A stretch of DNA of 23,239 nucleotides. Origin: DATKCN01 sp035513175. GTDB lineage: Bacteria > Chloroflexota > Chloroflexia > Thermomicrobiales > CFX8. The notes under the pieces were generated by a model. It did not search any database, was not told the DNA's origin, and saw only the letters and a program-made list of their open reading frames with translations. The stretch is from contig DATKCN010000227.1 in the NCBI GenBank assembly GCA_035513175.1, positions 1 to 23,239 of the forward strand, read 5' to 3'. Numbering within the stretch: position 1 is the first letter of the stretch; each line of letters opens with the position of its first letter. The position numbers were made by a program, and so were the translations under genes. Below are positions 1 to 8,624 of the stretch, piece after piece.

Positions 1-44
1 GACTCTTAATCAGCGGGTTCGGGGTTCGAGTCCCTGGCGGCTCA
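1..44 (+). tRNA. tRNA-Lys (anticodon CTT), 3' part
   Basis: Only the 3' half lies in the window. The anticodon loop CTCTTAA is at 3-9, with anticodon CTT at 5-7. A 5-nt variable loop follows, then a T arm with stem 20-24 pairing with 32-36 (one G-U pair) around the loop TTCGAGT at 25-31. The 3' acceptor strand is GCGGCTC at 37-43 and the discriminator is A44. The next bases are CCG, so the terminal CCA does not appear to be encoded. The D arm and the 5' acceptor strand are upstream of position 1 and could not be checked. Confidence 0.9.
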
Positions 45-77
45 CCGAGTAAATCGCTTCCACAATGCAACAAACGG

Positions 78-104
78 GAACCGGTGGCGCATAGCAACTG
101 GTTC
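78..104 (+). terminator. weak hairpin downstream of tRNA-Lys
   Basis: GAACCGGT at 78-85 pairs with ACTGGTTC at 97-104: 8 bp including one G-U pair, with an 11-nt loop. The T tract that follows is poor (TCTCGCTTT), so this is at best a weak terminator for the tRNA transcript. The rest of 45-260 shows no gene, and no clear terminator for the minus-strand operon that ends at 261. Confidence 0.3.
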
Positions 105-260
105 TCTCGCTTTATGACCGCCCACTTGATAACCGCGCAAAAGTAGTCACGCCTGGGATTCGGTCAACAGTTCGTCTATCAGGTTCGCTGCTTCGCGCCG
201 CATGGCCGGCATCACGTGGCTGTCGGTGTGGAGAAATGGTGGCGACGTTCAATGGATTCG

Positions 261-1379
261 CTAAATCTGCCAGTACGATGACTGAATCTCGAGCGCTGCG
301 TCGATAGCGGTCACTTGCTCGTCGCCAAAGGCGCGCTCGGCGCGGGCATGTTCAGAGCTCCCAGTCCAGGGCTCTCCCACGCCGGTTGCAATCCCGGTGA
401 TGCCCTCAACGACGGCAAGTGTGCAATACGGTGTATAGGACGCCGAATACCCGCCCTCCTGAAACCCGATGACCCGACCCTGACAGACATCGTCTGCGAC
501 GAGGCGCAGTCGTTCAGCCATCATGCGGAACCCCTTGGTCGTGACGAACATGCGGCCCAATGGGTCTGCCAGACTTGCGTCCTGCCCGGCTGAGATAAAC
601 AGCAATTCCGGCTCGAACTGTCGCAAAATCGGTTCGACAACTCGCTCGAAGGCCAGGTCGTAGCCACGGTTTCCCGTACCGGCCGGCAGCGGGATATTGA
701 CTGTCGTCCCCAGCGCCTCTTCGCCGCCGACATCGGTCAGCTTGCCCCAGCCTCCCGGATACCAGTCGTCCTGATGCAGCGAGATGAACAGCACAGACGA
801 ATCGTCCCAGAAGGCTGTCTGGGCGCCATTGCCATGATGCACGTCCCAGTCAACGATCGCGACGCGTCCGATGCCGCGATGCCGTTGGACGTGACGGGTT
901 GCGATCACGACGTTGTTGAAGACGCAGAATCCCATTCCCTGCGCAGGCATCGCGTGATGGCCGATCGGGCGAAGCAGCCCATAGCCGTTGCGTGCTCGGC
1001 CATCCAGCACGGCGTCGGTCAGTTCCAATGCGCCACCGGCAGCCAGCAGTGCCGCGTCCCAGGAACCGGGGGAGACTCGCGTCTGGTCGTCGAGCATCCC
1101 GCCGCCGGCTGCCGTCATCTGACGTACTTTGTCGATGTAACCGATCGTGTGGGCGTACTGGATCTCCTCCAGCGACGCAGGACGAGTGGAAATCGAAATG
1201 AGCTGTCGCTGGAGCCCGCTACCCCTGATGAGTTGCGCGGTGCGATTGGTGACGCGGTTATTCGAATAGTGCTCGACCGGATCCATGACGGTCCCGTCCG
1301 GGAGCTGTAGTGAGCTCTCTCCGGTGTCGTGCTTCAGGAAGGCTGAATCCCAGACATACGCGCTACGGGAACTCGACAT
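261..1379 (-). CDS. histone deacetylase/acetylpolyamine amidohydrolase family protein
   Basis: A 372-residue zinc amidohydrolase of the HDAC/AcuC/APAH superfamily, expected to remove acetyl or other acyl groups from a small amine in the cytoplasm. The family signature is complete: RPIGHHA with the catalytic His pair H141-H142, zinc ligands D179 and H181 in DWDVHHGNG, a third zinc Asp D267 in SAGQD, and the transition-state Tyr Y311 in EGGYS. The ATG at 1379 is preferred because GGGGAG lies about 7 nt upstream; the frame stays open to 1487, but that extension looks like non-coding sequence. It is the last gene of the minus-strand operon, 65 nt after the M24 gene, so its substrate is probably an acylated intermediate of the same pathway. 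The family is certain; the substrate is not readable from sequence. Confidence 0.9.
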   Translation of the reverse strand: MSSSRSAYVWDSAFLKHDTGESSLQLPDGTVMDPVEHYSNNRVTNRTAQLIRGSGLQRQLISISTRPASLEEIQYAHTIGYIDKVRQMTAAGGGMLDDQTRVSPGSWDAALLAAGGALELTDAVLDGRARNGYGLLRPIGHHAMPAQGMGFCVFNNVVIATRHVQRHRGIGRVAIVDWDVHHGNGAQTAFWDDSSVLFISLHQDDWYPGGWGKLTDVGGEEALGTTVNIPLPAGTGNRGYDLAFERVVEPILRQFEPELLFISAGQDASLADPLGRMFVTTKGFRMMAERLRLVADDVCQGRVIGFQEGGYSASYTPYCTLAVVEGITGIATGVGEPWTGSSEHARAERAFGDEQVTAIDAALEIQSSYWQI

Positions 1380-1444
1380 GATTGCGCTCCCCACACACCG
1401 GTCCAGACTCATCGCGAGCCAAGGCGGCGCCGCCAACGGTCGTG

Positions 1445-2704
1445 TTACTCGATGACCATCAGTTCGCGTGGAGTCGTGCCGAGCCAACGCGCTTCCGCAT
1501 CGGTGAACATGATCGAGTCAATAATCATGCAGTAGCCGACCATGCTGGGCAGATAGAACTGAGCCTCATGGTTGACGACCAGCCCTGGCTCGAAAACCTG
1601 ATTGCCAGTGTCGACGTGTGGTCCGTAGTTGAACTCTCCGACCCAGTCGGGCGGGAAAGCGATGCCCGTCTCGTACCCGCCCACGTAACCGCGATGCTCC
1701 CAGAGGCCGACTTCATCATAATAATTCTGCACGGCGGTGTTGAACTCACTAATCGGCAGGTGAGGGCGAAGGATGCCCTCGACCGTCGAGAACATCTGTG
1801 CCGCGAGATTGATCCTCTGCGAAACATCCGGATGCGGCTCACCTACTGCGAAGTTGCGCGCCACGTTCACGTGATAGCGGTTGAAGACACCGCAGACATC
1901 GACCAGCACGACCTCGCCCGGCATGATCTGCTTGCGCGAGGCCAGGCCATGGCCGGTTGGGGTCTTGATGCCCGACAACACCGGCAGCGTGATGGCGGCG
2001 TTCTCGCCGCCCGCGCGCGCCATCGCGGCGATGACTTCCCCGTAGACTTCCAGCTCGGTCAACCCGGCGCAGATGGTGTTGCGCGCCGCCGCCAGGCCGA
2101 TGTCGGCGATAAGCGCGGCGATCTCCATGTACGCCAGCTCCTGTGGCGACTTGAGCTTACGCGCGCTGCGGATGACATCGCTGCCGTCGGTGACGGCGCA
2201 GCCGGCGCTCTCGAAGGCCGCCTGGAAGCGCTCGCTGACGACGCGGTTGGGCCGGTAGCTCCACATCTCCAGGCCGACCGTTCCGGTGAGCCAACCCTCG
2301 GCCTTCAGTTCGTTCACGATGAACTCGATCGCGGAGCCGCGCTCCGGGTTGCGGACATCGCTGGCGATCGAGGAGGTCCGGATCAGAATCGTCTCGGCGG
2401 CGGAGTCGAAGAGGATGAAACGGTCGTGATCGACGTGCACGGCGATGCCGCTGGAGGCCGCCCACGCTTTTGGGCTTTGTGCCTGATACCACTCATTGGC
2501 GTAGCCGCTGAGGTAGCACATGCCCTCCGGCGACATGACGTAGAGCAGATCGATGCCGGACTCGCGCATGCCGTCGCGAACACGGTCCCGCCGCATGCAA
2601 TACTCGGCCTGCGAGAACGGCGCTTCCGTGGCTGGGGCGCCGTACTTGACCACCCGCTCGCGGTCGTTCAGGCGTTCCCCCGTCTCCCATGGTCCGTAGG
2701 CCAC
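1445..2704 (-). CDS. M24 family protein, creatinase/ectoine-hydrolase-like
   Basis: A 419-residue pita-bread-fold protein. The N-terminal creatinase domain spans about residues 30-180 and the M24 catalytic domain about 185-415. M24 peptidases bind two metals through D, D, H, E, E. Here D269 and E380 remain, but N280 replaces the second Asp, Y344 sits where the metal His should be, and the final Glu position reads D396, so a dinuclear metal site is unlikely. H252 in GHG matches the conserved catalytic His of creatinase. The RYH (276-278) and PPDW (351-354) motifs recall creatinase and ectoine hydrolase (DoeA/EutD). Expected chemistry is hydrolysis of a C-N bond in a small cyclic amidine, guanidine or amide. 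The GTG at 2704 has GAAGGGA 8 nt upstream and is preferred; an ATG at 2737, 11 nt after the upstream gene, has no ribosome site but would add 11 residues. Confidence 0.88.
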   Translation of the reverse strand: MAYGPWETGERLNDRERVVKYGAPATEAPFSQAEYCMRRDRVRDGMRESGIDLLYVMSPEGMCYLSGYANEWYQAQSPKAWAASSGIAVHVDHDRFILFDSAAETILIRTSSIASDVRNPERGSAIEFIVNELKAEGWLTGTVGLEMWSYRPNRVVSERFQAAFESAGCAVTDGSDVIRSARKLKSPQELAYMEIAALIADIGLAAARNTICAGLTELEVYGEVIAAMARAGGENAAITLPVLSGIKTPTGHGLASRKQIMPGEVVLVDVCGVFNRYHVNVARNFAVGEPHPDVSQRINLAAQMFSTVEGILRPHLPISEFNTAVQNYYDEVGLWEHRGYVGGYETGIAFPPDWVGEFNYGPHVDTGNQVFEPGLVVNHEAQFYLPSMVGYCMIIDSIMFTDAEARWLGTTPRELMVIE

Positions 2705-2748
2705 GGTCGTTGTCCCTTCCACGCTAGCCGCCCGCATGGTAGCGGCAA

Positions 2749-3879
2749 CTACTCGCGGATGCGCTTGCGATCCACATCGTAGAACGCCTTCGTATGGATC
2801 GTCGCCGGATAATTCTCGCCGTTGGCAGCCGAGCGGATCGTCGCCTGCGTTCCGGCGCGCGCCACGTCGGTCGACACGTAGCCCATCGCCAGGGCCTTGC
2901 GGAGTGTCAATCCCCTGCTGGCCGAGGTGACCTGGCCGACCTCGCGGCCATCGACGGTGATTGTGTCGCCGCGCGCCGGGACGTGGTTCAGGTCGGGCAA
3001 CTCGAGGCCGACCAGCAGGCGCGACGTGCCCTCCTCCTTCTGGCGCTGGATGACCTCGCGCCCGATGTAGCCGCTCTGCTTGTTCTTGCGTACGGTCCAG
3101 CCCAGGCTGCCTTCGACGGGCGTATTGTCCTCGGAGATGTCCAGCCCGTAGAGCGGGTACTTCTTCTCGATGCGCGTTGTCAGCAGCGCGCCGAGCCCGG
3201 CCGGCCTGAGGCCGAAGTCGGAGCCAGTGGAGATCAGGGTGTCCCACATGTACTCGCCATAGTCACGCGAGTAGTAGAGCTCGTAGCCCAGCTCACCGGA
3301 GTAGCCGGTGCGTGACAGCACGGTCGGCACTTCGGCGACGGTCGTCTTCACCAGCCCGTAGTACGGCAATGCCGCTGTCGCCAGGTCGGCGTCGGTCAGT
3401 TTCGACAGGATGTCGCGCGATGCTGGACCCTGCACCGACAGGTAGGCCGTGCCCGAGATCGTGTTCGTCACGTGCGCGCAGAGGCCACGGGCGTGCTCGG
3501 TAACCCACTGCTCGATAACCGCCGCGCGCGATGGCGTGGCGACGAGCCAGTAATGCTCGCTGGTGAGGCGGTAGCAGGTCAGGTCGTCGAGCATGCCGCC
3601 CTTCTCGTTGCAGACCGATGAGTACATGACCTGATTGTCGCCGAGTTGGTCGAGGTCGTTGACAAGCAGGCGATTCAGAAGGCCGTGGGCGTCCTTGCCC
3701 TTCACGTCGATTGGCCCCTGGGCGTAGACATCGTAGAGTCCGGCGCCCTCGCGCGTCGCCTGATGCTCGTCCTCAATGGTCGTGAACCTGGTAGCGGCCA
3801 GGAACCCGGATCGATCCGCGAGTTCCGCGCCAAGTTCAACGAACTTGTGGTAGTACGGCGTGTGTTTGGGCGGCGCCAT
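2749..3879 (-). CDS. GcvT-like aminomethyltransferase (folate-binding)
   Basis: A 376-residue member of the glycine-cleavage T-protein family, which also contains DmdA and the folate-binding domains of sarcosine and dimethylglycine oxidases. These enzymes move a one-carbon unit from a methylamine (or a sulfonium, for DmdA) to tetrahydrofolate. Visible features are an N-terminal block with HQATREGAGLYD (39-50), the GGMLDD motif with the catalytic-type Asp pair at 98-99, the SGELGYELY block in the folate-binding core, and a C-terminal beta-barrel. The start is the ATG at 3879, with AAAGGGG five nt upstream. It lies between a Rieske oxygenase and the M24 gene with 56 and about 45-nt gaps. No glycine-cleavage P, H or L genes are nearby, so a role in substrate demethylation is more likely than housekeeping glycine cleavage. 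Confidence 0.9.
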   Translation of the reverse strand: MAPPKHTPYYHKFVELGAELADRSGFLAATRFTTIEDEHQATREGAGLYDVYAQGPIDVKGKDAHGLLNRLLVNDLDQLGDNQVMYSSVCNEKGGMLDDLTCYRLTSEHYWLVATPSRAAVIEQWVTEHARGLCAHVTNTISGTAYLSVQGPASRDILSKLTDADLATAALPYYGLVKTTVAEVPTVLSRTGYSGELGYELYYSRDYGEYMWDTLISTGSDFGLRPAGLGALLTTRIEKKYPLYGLDISEDNTPVEGSLGWTVRKNKQSGYIGREVIQRQKEEGTSRLLVGLELPDLNHVPARGDTITVDGREVGQVTSASRGLTLRKALAMGYVSTDVARAGTQATIRSAANGENYPATIHTKAFYDVDRKRIRE

Positions 3880-3935
3880 CGTTGCCCCTTTCATGCCGTG
3901 GGACCGGTTGGCCCACGGCTCGGTCGTCGAGCGAA

Positions 3936-5198
3936 CTAGGAATCTTCTCCAGTCGCGAGCGCCGCTTCCTGTCGAGACATGACTCGGGCCGGAATGTCTG
4001 CTCTGGGCCGGCGGCGCGTCGGGGTCTTGACGCCGTCGTTGGCCAACTTGTCGGCGACCATGACATCGAACTCGTGCACCATGCCCTCGTTGGAGGCGTA
4101 GCGGCCGGGGACATGGTAGCGCGAAGCGGTGCCGGCCTGTTGCAGCTCGCAGACGTGCCAGTCCTCGCGGTTGGTGATATCCCAGAATTCGGCCGGGCCG
4201 CTGGGGTCGAAGTCGGGGCGTTCCATGGCGTTCGGGTGGAAGAACAGCTCGCAAATGACCGTTGCGCTCTCGGCGTCGTGCGGCCAGACCTGGTGCGTCA
4301 TCAGGAAGTCGGGATGCAGGCTGAACAGCAGGTTCGGCCAGATCCAGGCATAGTAGACATGCTTGAGATCGTCCTCGCACATGGTCGGGAGCACCGGGCG
4401 GCCATGTAGATACCCATCGGTCGACAGCGTTTCGTAATCGCCGGTCATCACCATCGATCCGCAGCTCCACTGGCCCTTGCCGGTCAGCGAATTGCCGCCT
4501 TCCATGTGTGCCGGCGTGATGTGGTTGAGCAGCGGGTGCACGCCGGGGCAGTGGTAGCACTCGGAGTAGTTCTCGACCAGCGCCTTCCAGTTGGATTTGA
4601 CTTCGTATTCCATGCGCGTGGCTCGCCGCAGCTCGTGCAGGTTGTGACGCTCGAAGTGTCCCATGAAGTCGCCCAGATGCTCGTCGAATGAGATTGGATC
4701 GCTGTCGAAGTTGATGAAGACCAGGCCCGCCCAGGAGCGCACATGCAGGTTGTAGAGGCCGTTAGCCTCGCACGAGAAGTTCTCGAGCGTGTCGGTATGC
4801 TTCGGCTGTCGCAGGCGGCCGCGCAGGTCGTAGGTCCAGGCGTGGTAGGGGCAGGAGAAGCCGCTGACCTTGCCACTGGCGTCCTGCACGATCTTCGCGC
4901 CGCGGTGGCGGCAGATGTTGAGGTAGGCGCGCAGTTCGTCTGCGGCGCGCACGATGATGACGCTCTCGCCCAGGATGTCCTGGCAGACGTAGCTGCCGGT
5001 TTCCGGAATGTCTTCCTCGCGACAGACGAAGAGCCACTCGTGACGGAACCATGCGTCGACTTCGTACTGGAACACGACCGGGTCGTGGAAGACGCGCGCC
5101 GGTAGCATGGCTGCTTCAAGCAGCGGCTGGCGCGTGGCGGCGACCTCCTCCGTGCCGATCGGTGACTGTGGGGAGGAGCGCTTCAGATCGACTGCCAT
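3936..5198 (-). CDS. Rieske oxygenase alpha subunit A (GbcA/CntA-type)
   Basis: A 420-residue Rieske non-heme iron oxygenase. The [2Fe-2S] ligands are C97/H99 (CRHRG) and C116/H119 (CPYHAW). The catalytic domain has H216 and H221 (ECYHCPGVHP) with D346 (NREDW) as the likely third iron ligand. Residue 213, which bridges the Rieske and iron centres between subunits, is Glu rather than the usual Asp, as in carnitine oxygenase CntA and relatives; that points to a quaternary or tertiary amine substrate. These enzymes hydroxylate an N-methyl or adjacent carbon, and loss of formaldehyde or an aldehyde follows. The ATG at 5198 has AAAGGAA 9 nt upstream. It is a close paralogue of the Rieske gene at 8625-9875. 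No partner ferredoxin reductase gene is in the window. Confidence 0.93.
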   Translation of the reverse strand: MAVDLKRSSPQSPIGTEEVAATRQPLLEAAMLPARVFHDPVVFQYEVDAWFRHEWLFVCREEDIPETGSYVCQDILGESVIIVRAADELRAYLNICRHRGAKIVQDASGKVSGFSCPYHAWTYDLRGRLRQPKHTDTLENFSCEANGLYNLHVRSWAGLVFINFDSDPISFDEHLGDFMGHFERHNLHELRRATRMEYEVKSNWKALVENYSECYHCPGVHPLLNHITPAHMEGGNSLTGKGQWSCGSMVMTGDYETLSTDGYLHGRPVLPTMCEDDLKHVYYAWIWPNLLFSLHPDFLMTHQVWPHDAESATVICELFFHPNAMERPDFDPSGPAEFWDITNREDWHVCELQQAGTASRYHVPGRYASNEGMVHEFDVMVADKLANDGVKTPTRRRPRADIPARVMSRQEAALATGEDS

Positions 5199-5249
5199 GT
5201 AACGATGTTCCTTTCGCGTCGTGAGACGCATACAACGACGACGCGTTGG

Positions 5250-6815
5250 CTAGTTGTGCCGGCCGGACTGCAGGTTGGCGATCGCTTCATGAGCGGCGTT
5301 GTGACCGGGCGCGCCCATGACGCAGCCACCCGGCCAGGCGCCGGAGCCGCAAAGATACAGGCCACGAATTGGGCCCTCATAGGTCTTCGAGCCGGGCACT
5401 GGCCGCATGTCGAAGGCCTGCTCCGGGACCAGTTCGCCCTGGAAGATATGCCCGCCGGTCAGTCCAAAGCGGGCCTCGAGATCGGGCGGCGCCAGCGCCT
5501 GCATACCGACGATGGAACTCTCGAGTCCAGGAGCGTACTCCGCGAAGCGTTTGATTGTGTGCATCGCGATCTCATCGCGCCGTTCGTCCCACGTTCCTTC
5601 GGCAAGTTCGTACGGGTAGTACTGAGCAAAGATCGATAAGGTGTGTTTGCCCGGCGGCGCCACTGTCGGATCGACTCCTGACTGAGAATGGACGTTCATG
5701 AACGGATAGTCGCTGGGCCTCCCATTGCGCGCGTCCTCATATGCGCGCTGCATGTAATCGATTGTCGGACCGATCATCAACCCGCCGGTGTAACCCTCGG
5801 CCATGTCCGAACCTTTGAGAGCGGTGTACTTTGGCAACTCCTCGATCGCCAGATTGATCTTCAGGACTGGCGAATCGATCTGGATAGCCTCGATGTCACG
5901 GACGTAATCCGCAGGCAATTCGTCACGGTCCACGAGGGTTAGATACGTGCGCTTCGGGTCAGCGTTCGACAGGACGGCCTTGCCCATGATCTCTTCGCCG
6001 CTCGCAAGCGCTACCCCCGTTGCTCGTCCATTTCGGATGAGCACCTGCTTGACCTCCGCGTTAGTGCGAATCTCAACGCCCTCCAGTTGCGCGACGCGCT
6101 TCATCGCCTGTGTGACACTGCCCATTGCTCCGCGGACGTAGGCCCATGCGCCGCGCTTTCCGGTCGCCATGCCCATCGCGTGATAGAGCTTGACATAGGC
6201 GGTTCCGGCGTCTCGGGGGCCGCGGAACGTGCCGATCACCCCACCAGTCGCGAGGTTGGCCTGAATGTAGGGACTCTCGAAAAAGTACTCAACGAGATCG
6301 GCCACCGAGCCGAGGATGACTTTCTGGAAGACGTGCGCATCCCCCTTGCCGTTGAACTCGGCCGCGAACTCAGCAAACGTCGGCGGCTGGCGCAGGATGA
6401 ACTTGTCCATCACTTCGCTCGCGCGACGGATGAAGTCGTTGTAATGATCCATGTTCCCGGCGTCCTTCTCCGAGAACCGTCGGATGGTATTACGCGTTTT
6501 CTCTTCGTCCTCCCAATAGGAGAGGTATTCTCCATCCGGAAACGGCATGAAGAATCGCGGATCGCGGTGCAAGAGCTCCAGCCCATGTTCCCACAGGTCG
6601 AGGTCATTGATAACCTTCTGTGGCGCCAGCGAAAAGACGTAGGAACCGGTCGAGAAGACGTAACCCGGCACAGTCTCCTCAGAGATAGCGGCTCCTCCAA
6701 CTTCATGGTACCGCTCCAGCACGCAGACCTCGAAGCCAGCCTTCGCCAGATAGCAGGCCGCCACGAGGCCGTTGTGCCCGCCGCCAAGGATCACCGCGTC
6801 ATACTGCTTTGCCAC
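5250..6815 (-). CDS. FAD-dependent oxidoreductase 1 (phytoene-desaturase/PYROXD2-like)
   Basis: A 521-residue flavoprotein of the COG1233 phytoene-dehydrogenase-like group. The dinucleotide-binding motif GGGHNG is at residues 11-16, ending in the ribose-binding acid of VLER, with the GGAAISEE block just after. The conserved C-terminal FAD block GSGAWPGGCVMGAPG lies near residue 495. There is no carotenoid gene nearby, so carotenoid chemistry is unlikely; oxidation of an amine or of a product of the adjacent Rieske enzymes fits better, but that is inference. The start is a GTG at 6815 with AAGGGGAG just upstream. It follows its paralogue by 155 nt and precedes Rieske A by 51 nt. The length matches the family and no lesion was seen. 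Confidence 0.9.
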   Translation of the reverse strand: MAKQYDAVILGGGHNGLVAACYLAKAGFEVCVLERYHEVGGAAISEETVPGYVFSTGSYVFSLAPQKVINDLDLWEHGLELLHRDPRFFMPFPDGEYLSYWEDEEKTRNTIRRFSEKDAGNMDHYNDFIRRASEVMDKFILRQPPTFAEFAAEFNGKGDAHVFQKVILGSVADLVEYFFESPYIQANLATGGVIGTFRGPRDAGTAYVKLYHAMGMATGKRGAWAYVRGAMGSVTQAMKRVAQLEGVEIRTNAEVKQVLIRNGRATGVALASGEEIMGKAVLSNADPKRTYLTLVDRDELPADYVRDIEAIQIDSPVLKINLAIEELPKYTALKGSDMAEGYTGGLMIGPTIDYMQRAYEDARNGRPSDYPFMNVHSQSGVDPTVAPPGKHTLSIFAQYYPYELAEGTWDERRDEIAMHTIKRFAEYAPGLESSIVGMQALAPPDLEARFGLTGGHIFQGELVPEQAFDMRPVPGSKTYEGPIRGLYLCGSGAWPGGCVMGAPGHNAAHEAIANLQSGRHN

Positions 6816-6970
6816 TGCGCTCCCCTTCCCGGACTCGATCGCCCGGCAATCCGTTGCTTCGCGTCACGCACTACCAATGACTGAGTCGACCTGACGTCGC
6901 GGCCGGTGAATTCTCACGACATTACTGTGGCACACACGAGTAACGAACGATTGACTCCAGCCCCTCGACG

Positions 6971-8560
6971 TCAGCCGTATGCCCGGTTCCTGAGGTTGGC
7001 GATGGCCTCGTGTGCGGCGTTGTGACCGGGCGCCCCCATGACACAGCCCCCGGGCCAAGCGCCGGAGCCACAGAGATACAATCCCTTGATCGGTCCCTCA
7101 TAGGTCGTTGAGCCCGGCACCGGGCGCATATCGAAGGCCTGCTCGGGCACCAGCTCGCCCTGGAAGATATGCCCGCCGGTGAGACCGAAACGAGCTTCGA
7201 TATCCGGTGGCGCCAACACCTGCGACGCGATGACCGCGCCAGCAACATTCGGCGCGTACTCGCTGAATCGATCGATCGTGTGCTGGGCGATATCGGCTCG
7301 CCGATCTTCCCATGTCCCATCCGCGAGGTCATACGGGAAGTATTGGGTGAAGATGGAAATCGTGTGCTTTCCCTCAGGCGCCAGCGAACGATCGACGGCC
7401 GACTGGGCATGGACGCTGAAAAACGGGTAGTCGCTTGGATGGCCGTTGCGGGCGTCCTCGTACGCACGCTGAAGGTAGTCAATCGACGGCGCAATGTGGA
7501 CCCCGCCAGTCTGACCTAACTCCTCACCGCGATCTTTCAGAGCTGTATAGCGTGGCAACTCCGCCATTGCCAGATTGATCTTCATGACGGGGGATGTCAT
7601 CTGAACAGACTCGATGTCGCGGACGAATTCGGACGGCAGGTCGTCGCGCTCGACCAGGCTGAGGTATGTGCGCTGCGGGTCAAGATTGGAGAGGATGGCT
7701 CTTCCAAGAACCTCTTCACCGGTCGTCATCGCCACGCCCGTCGCGCTTCCATCGCGAACGATGATCCTGCCGACCTCGACGCCCTCGCGTATCTCGACTC
7801 CATGCAACGTGGCTATGCGTGCCAGTGCCTGCGTGACGCTGCCCATTGCGCCGCGCACATAGGCCCACGCGCCACGACTTCCTGTCGCCATGCCCATAGA
7901 GTGATACAGCTTCACGTAACCGGTGCCAGCGTCACGGGGGCCACGGAACGTTCCGATCAACCCCAGGGCGCAGGCGCTCCCTTGCATGATGTCGCTCTCG
8001 AAGAAGTACTCGGCGAGCTCGGCGACGGAGCCGAGGATCATGTACTTCAGCACGCGATCGTCACCGGGCTGATTGAACGCTGCCGCGAACTCCGCCCAGC
8101 TCGGCGGTGGTCGCAGGATGAACTTGTCCATCACCTCGCACGCCCGTTCGACCATCGCGTCGTAGTGTGGATATGCCTTGGCGTCAGCGATCGAAAACCG
8201 CGCGATTTCAGCGAGCAGTTCGTCGTGATCTTCCCAATACACCAGCGACTCGCCATCGGGAAGTGGGGAGAACGAACGTGGTGTGCGACGAATCAGCTCG
8301 ACACCATGCTCCCAGACATCGAGCTCATTCAGAATCTTCTGAGGCGCAAGGGAGAGGACATACGATCCGGTCGACGCGATATGGCCTGGCGCGCCGTCGA
8401 TCTCTTCGGAGATGGCTGCCCCTCCAACTGTGTGGTAGCGCTCCAGCACACAAACATCGAAGCCGGCCTTGGCCAGGTAGGAGGCGGCCACAAATCCGTT
8501 ATGCCCGCCGCCAACGATCACCGCGTCGTACTGCTTCGCCACTTTGCCGTTCCGATTCAC
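6971..8560 (-). CDS. FAD-dependent oxidoreductase 2 (paralogue of 1)
   Basis: A 529-residue flavoprotein of the same COG1233 family, alignable along its whole length with the product of 5250-6815. It has GGGHNG at 17-22, GGAAISEE after the first Rossmann unit and the same C-terminal FAD block. Two starts are possible, both GTG and neither with a good ribosome site: 8560 (used here) and 8542. The second gives a product beginning AKQYDAV exactly as the paralogue does, so it may be the true start. It lies 64 nt after Rieske B. The pair may form a heteromer or act on successive intermediates; sequence alone does not decide. Confidence 0.9.
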   Translation of the reverse strand: MNRNGKVAKQYDAVIVGGGHNGFVAASYLAKAGFDVCVLERYHTVGGAAISEEIDGAPGHIASTGSYVLSLAPQKILNELDVWEHGVELIRRTPRSFSPLPDGESLVYWEDHDELLAEIARFSIADAKAYPHYDAMVERACEVMDKFILRPPPSWAEFAAAFNQPGDDRVLKYMILGSVAELAEYFFESDIMQGSACALGLIGTFRGPRDAGTGYVKLYHSMGMATGSRGAWAYVRGAMGSVTQALARIATLHGVEIREGVEVGRIIVRDGSATGVAMTTGEEVLGRAILSNLDPQRTYLSLVERDDLPSEFVRDIESVQMTSPVMKINLAMAELPRYTALKDRGEELGQTGGVHIAPSIDYLQRAYEDARNGHPSDYPFFSVHAQSAVDRSLAPEGKHTISIFTQYFPYDLADGTWEDRRADIAQHTIDRFSEYAPNVAGAVIASQVLAPPDIEARFGLTGGHIFQGELVPEQAFDMRPVPGSTTYEGPIKGLYLCGSGAWPGGCVMGAPGHNAAHEAIANLRNRAYG

Positions 8561-8624
8561 TAGAGCCGGTGTAAAACTCTCCCCGTTCTGGCAGGAACAC
8601 AGGTTGATGTTCGCGTTCGCCGTC

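Noticed and set aside
147..212. 21-residue minus-strand ORF downstream of the HDAC-like gene
   Set aside because: It is very short, has no ribosome site and no recognisable similarity; a stop upstream separates it from the HDAC-like gene.
1382..2782. 466-codon plus-strand open frame
   Set aside because: It is antisense to the M24 gene, which has clear family motifs; the translation is low in family-like content and rich in Arg, Asp and His as expected for a GC-rich shadow.
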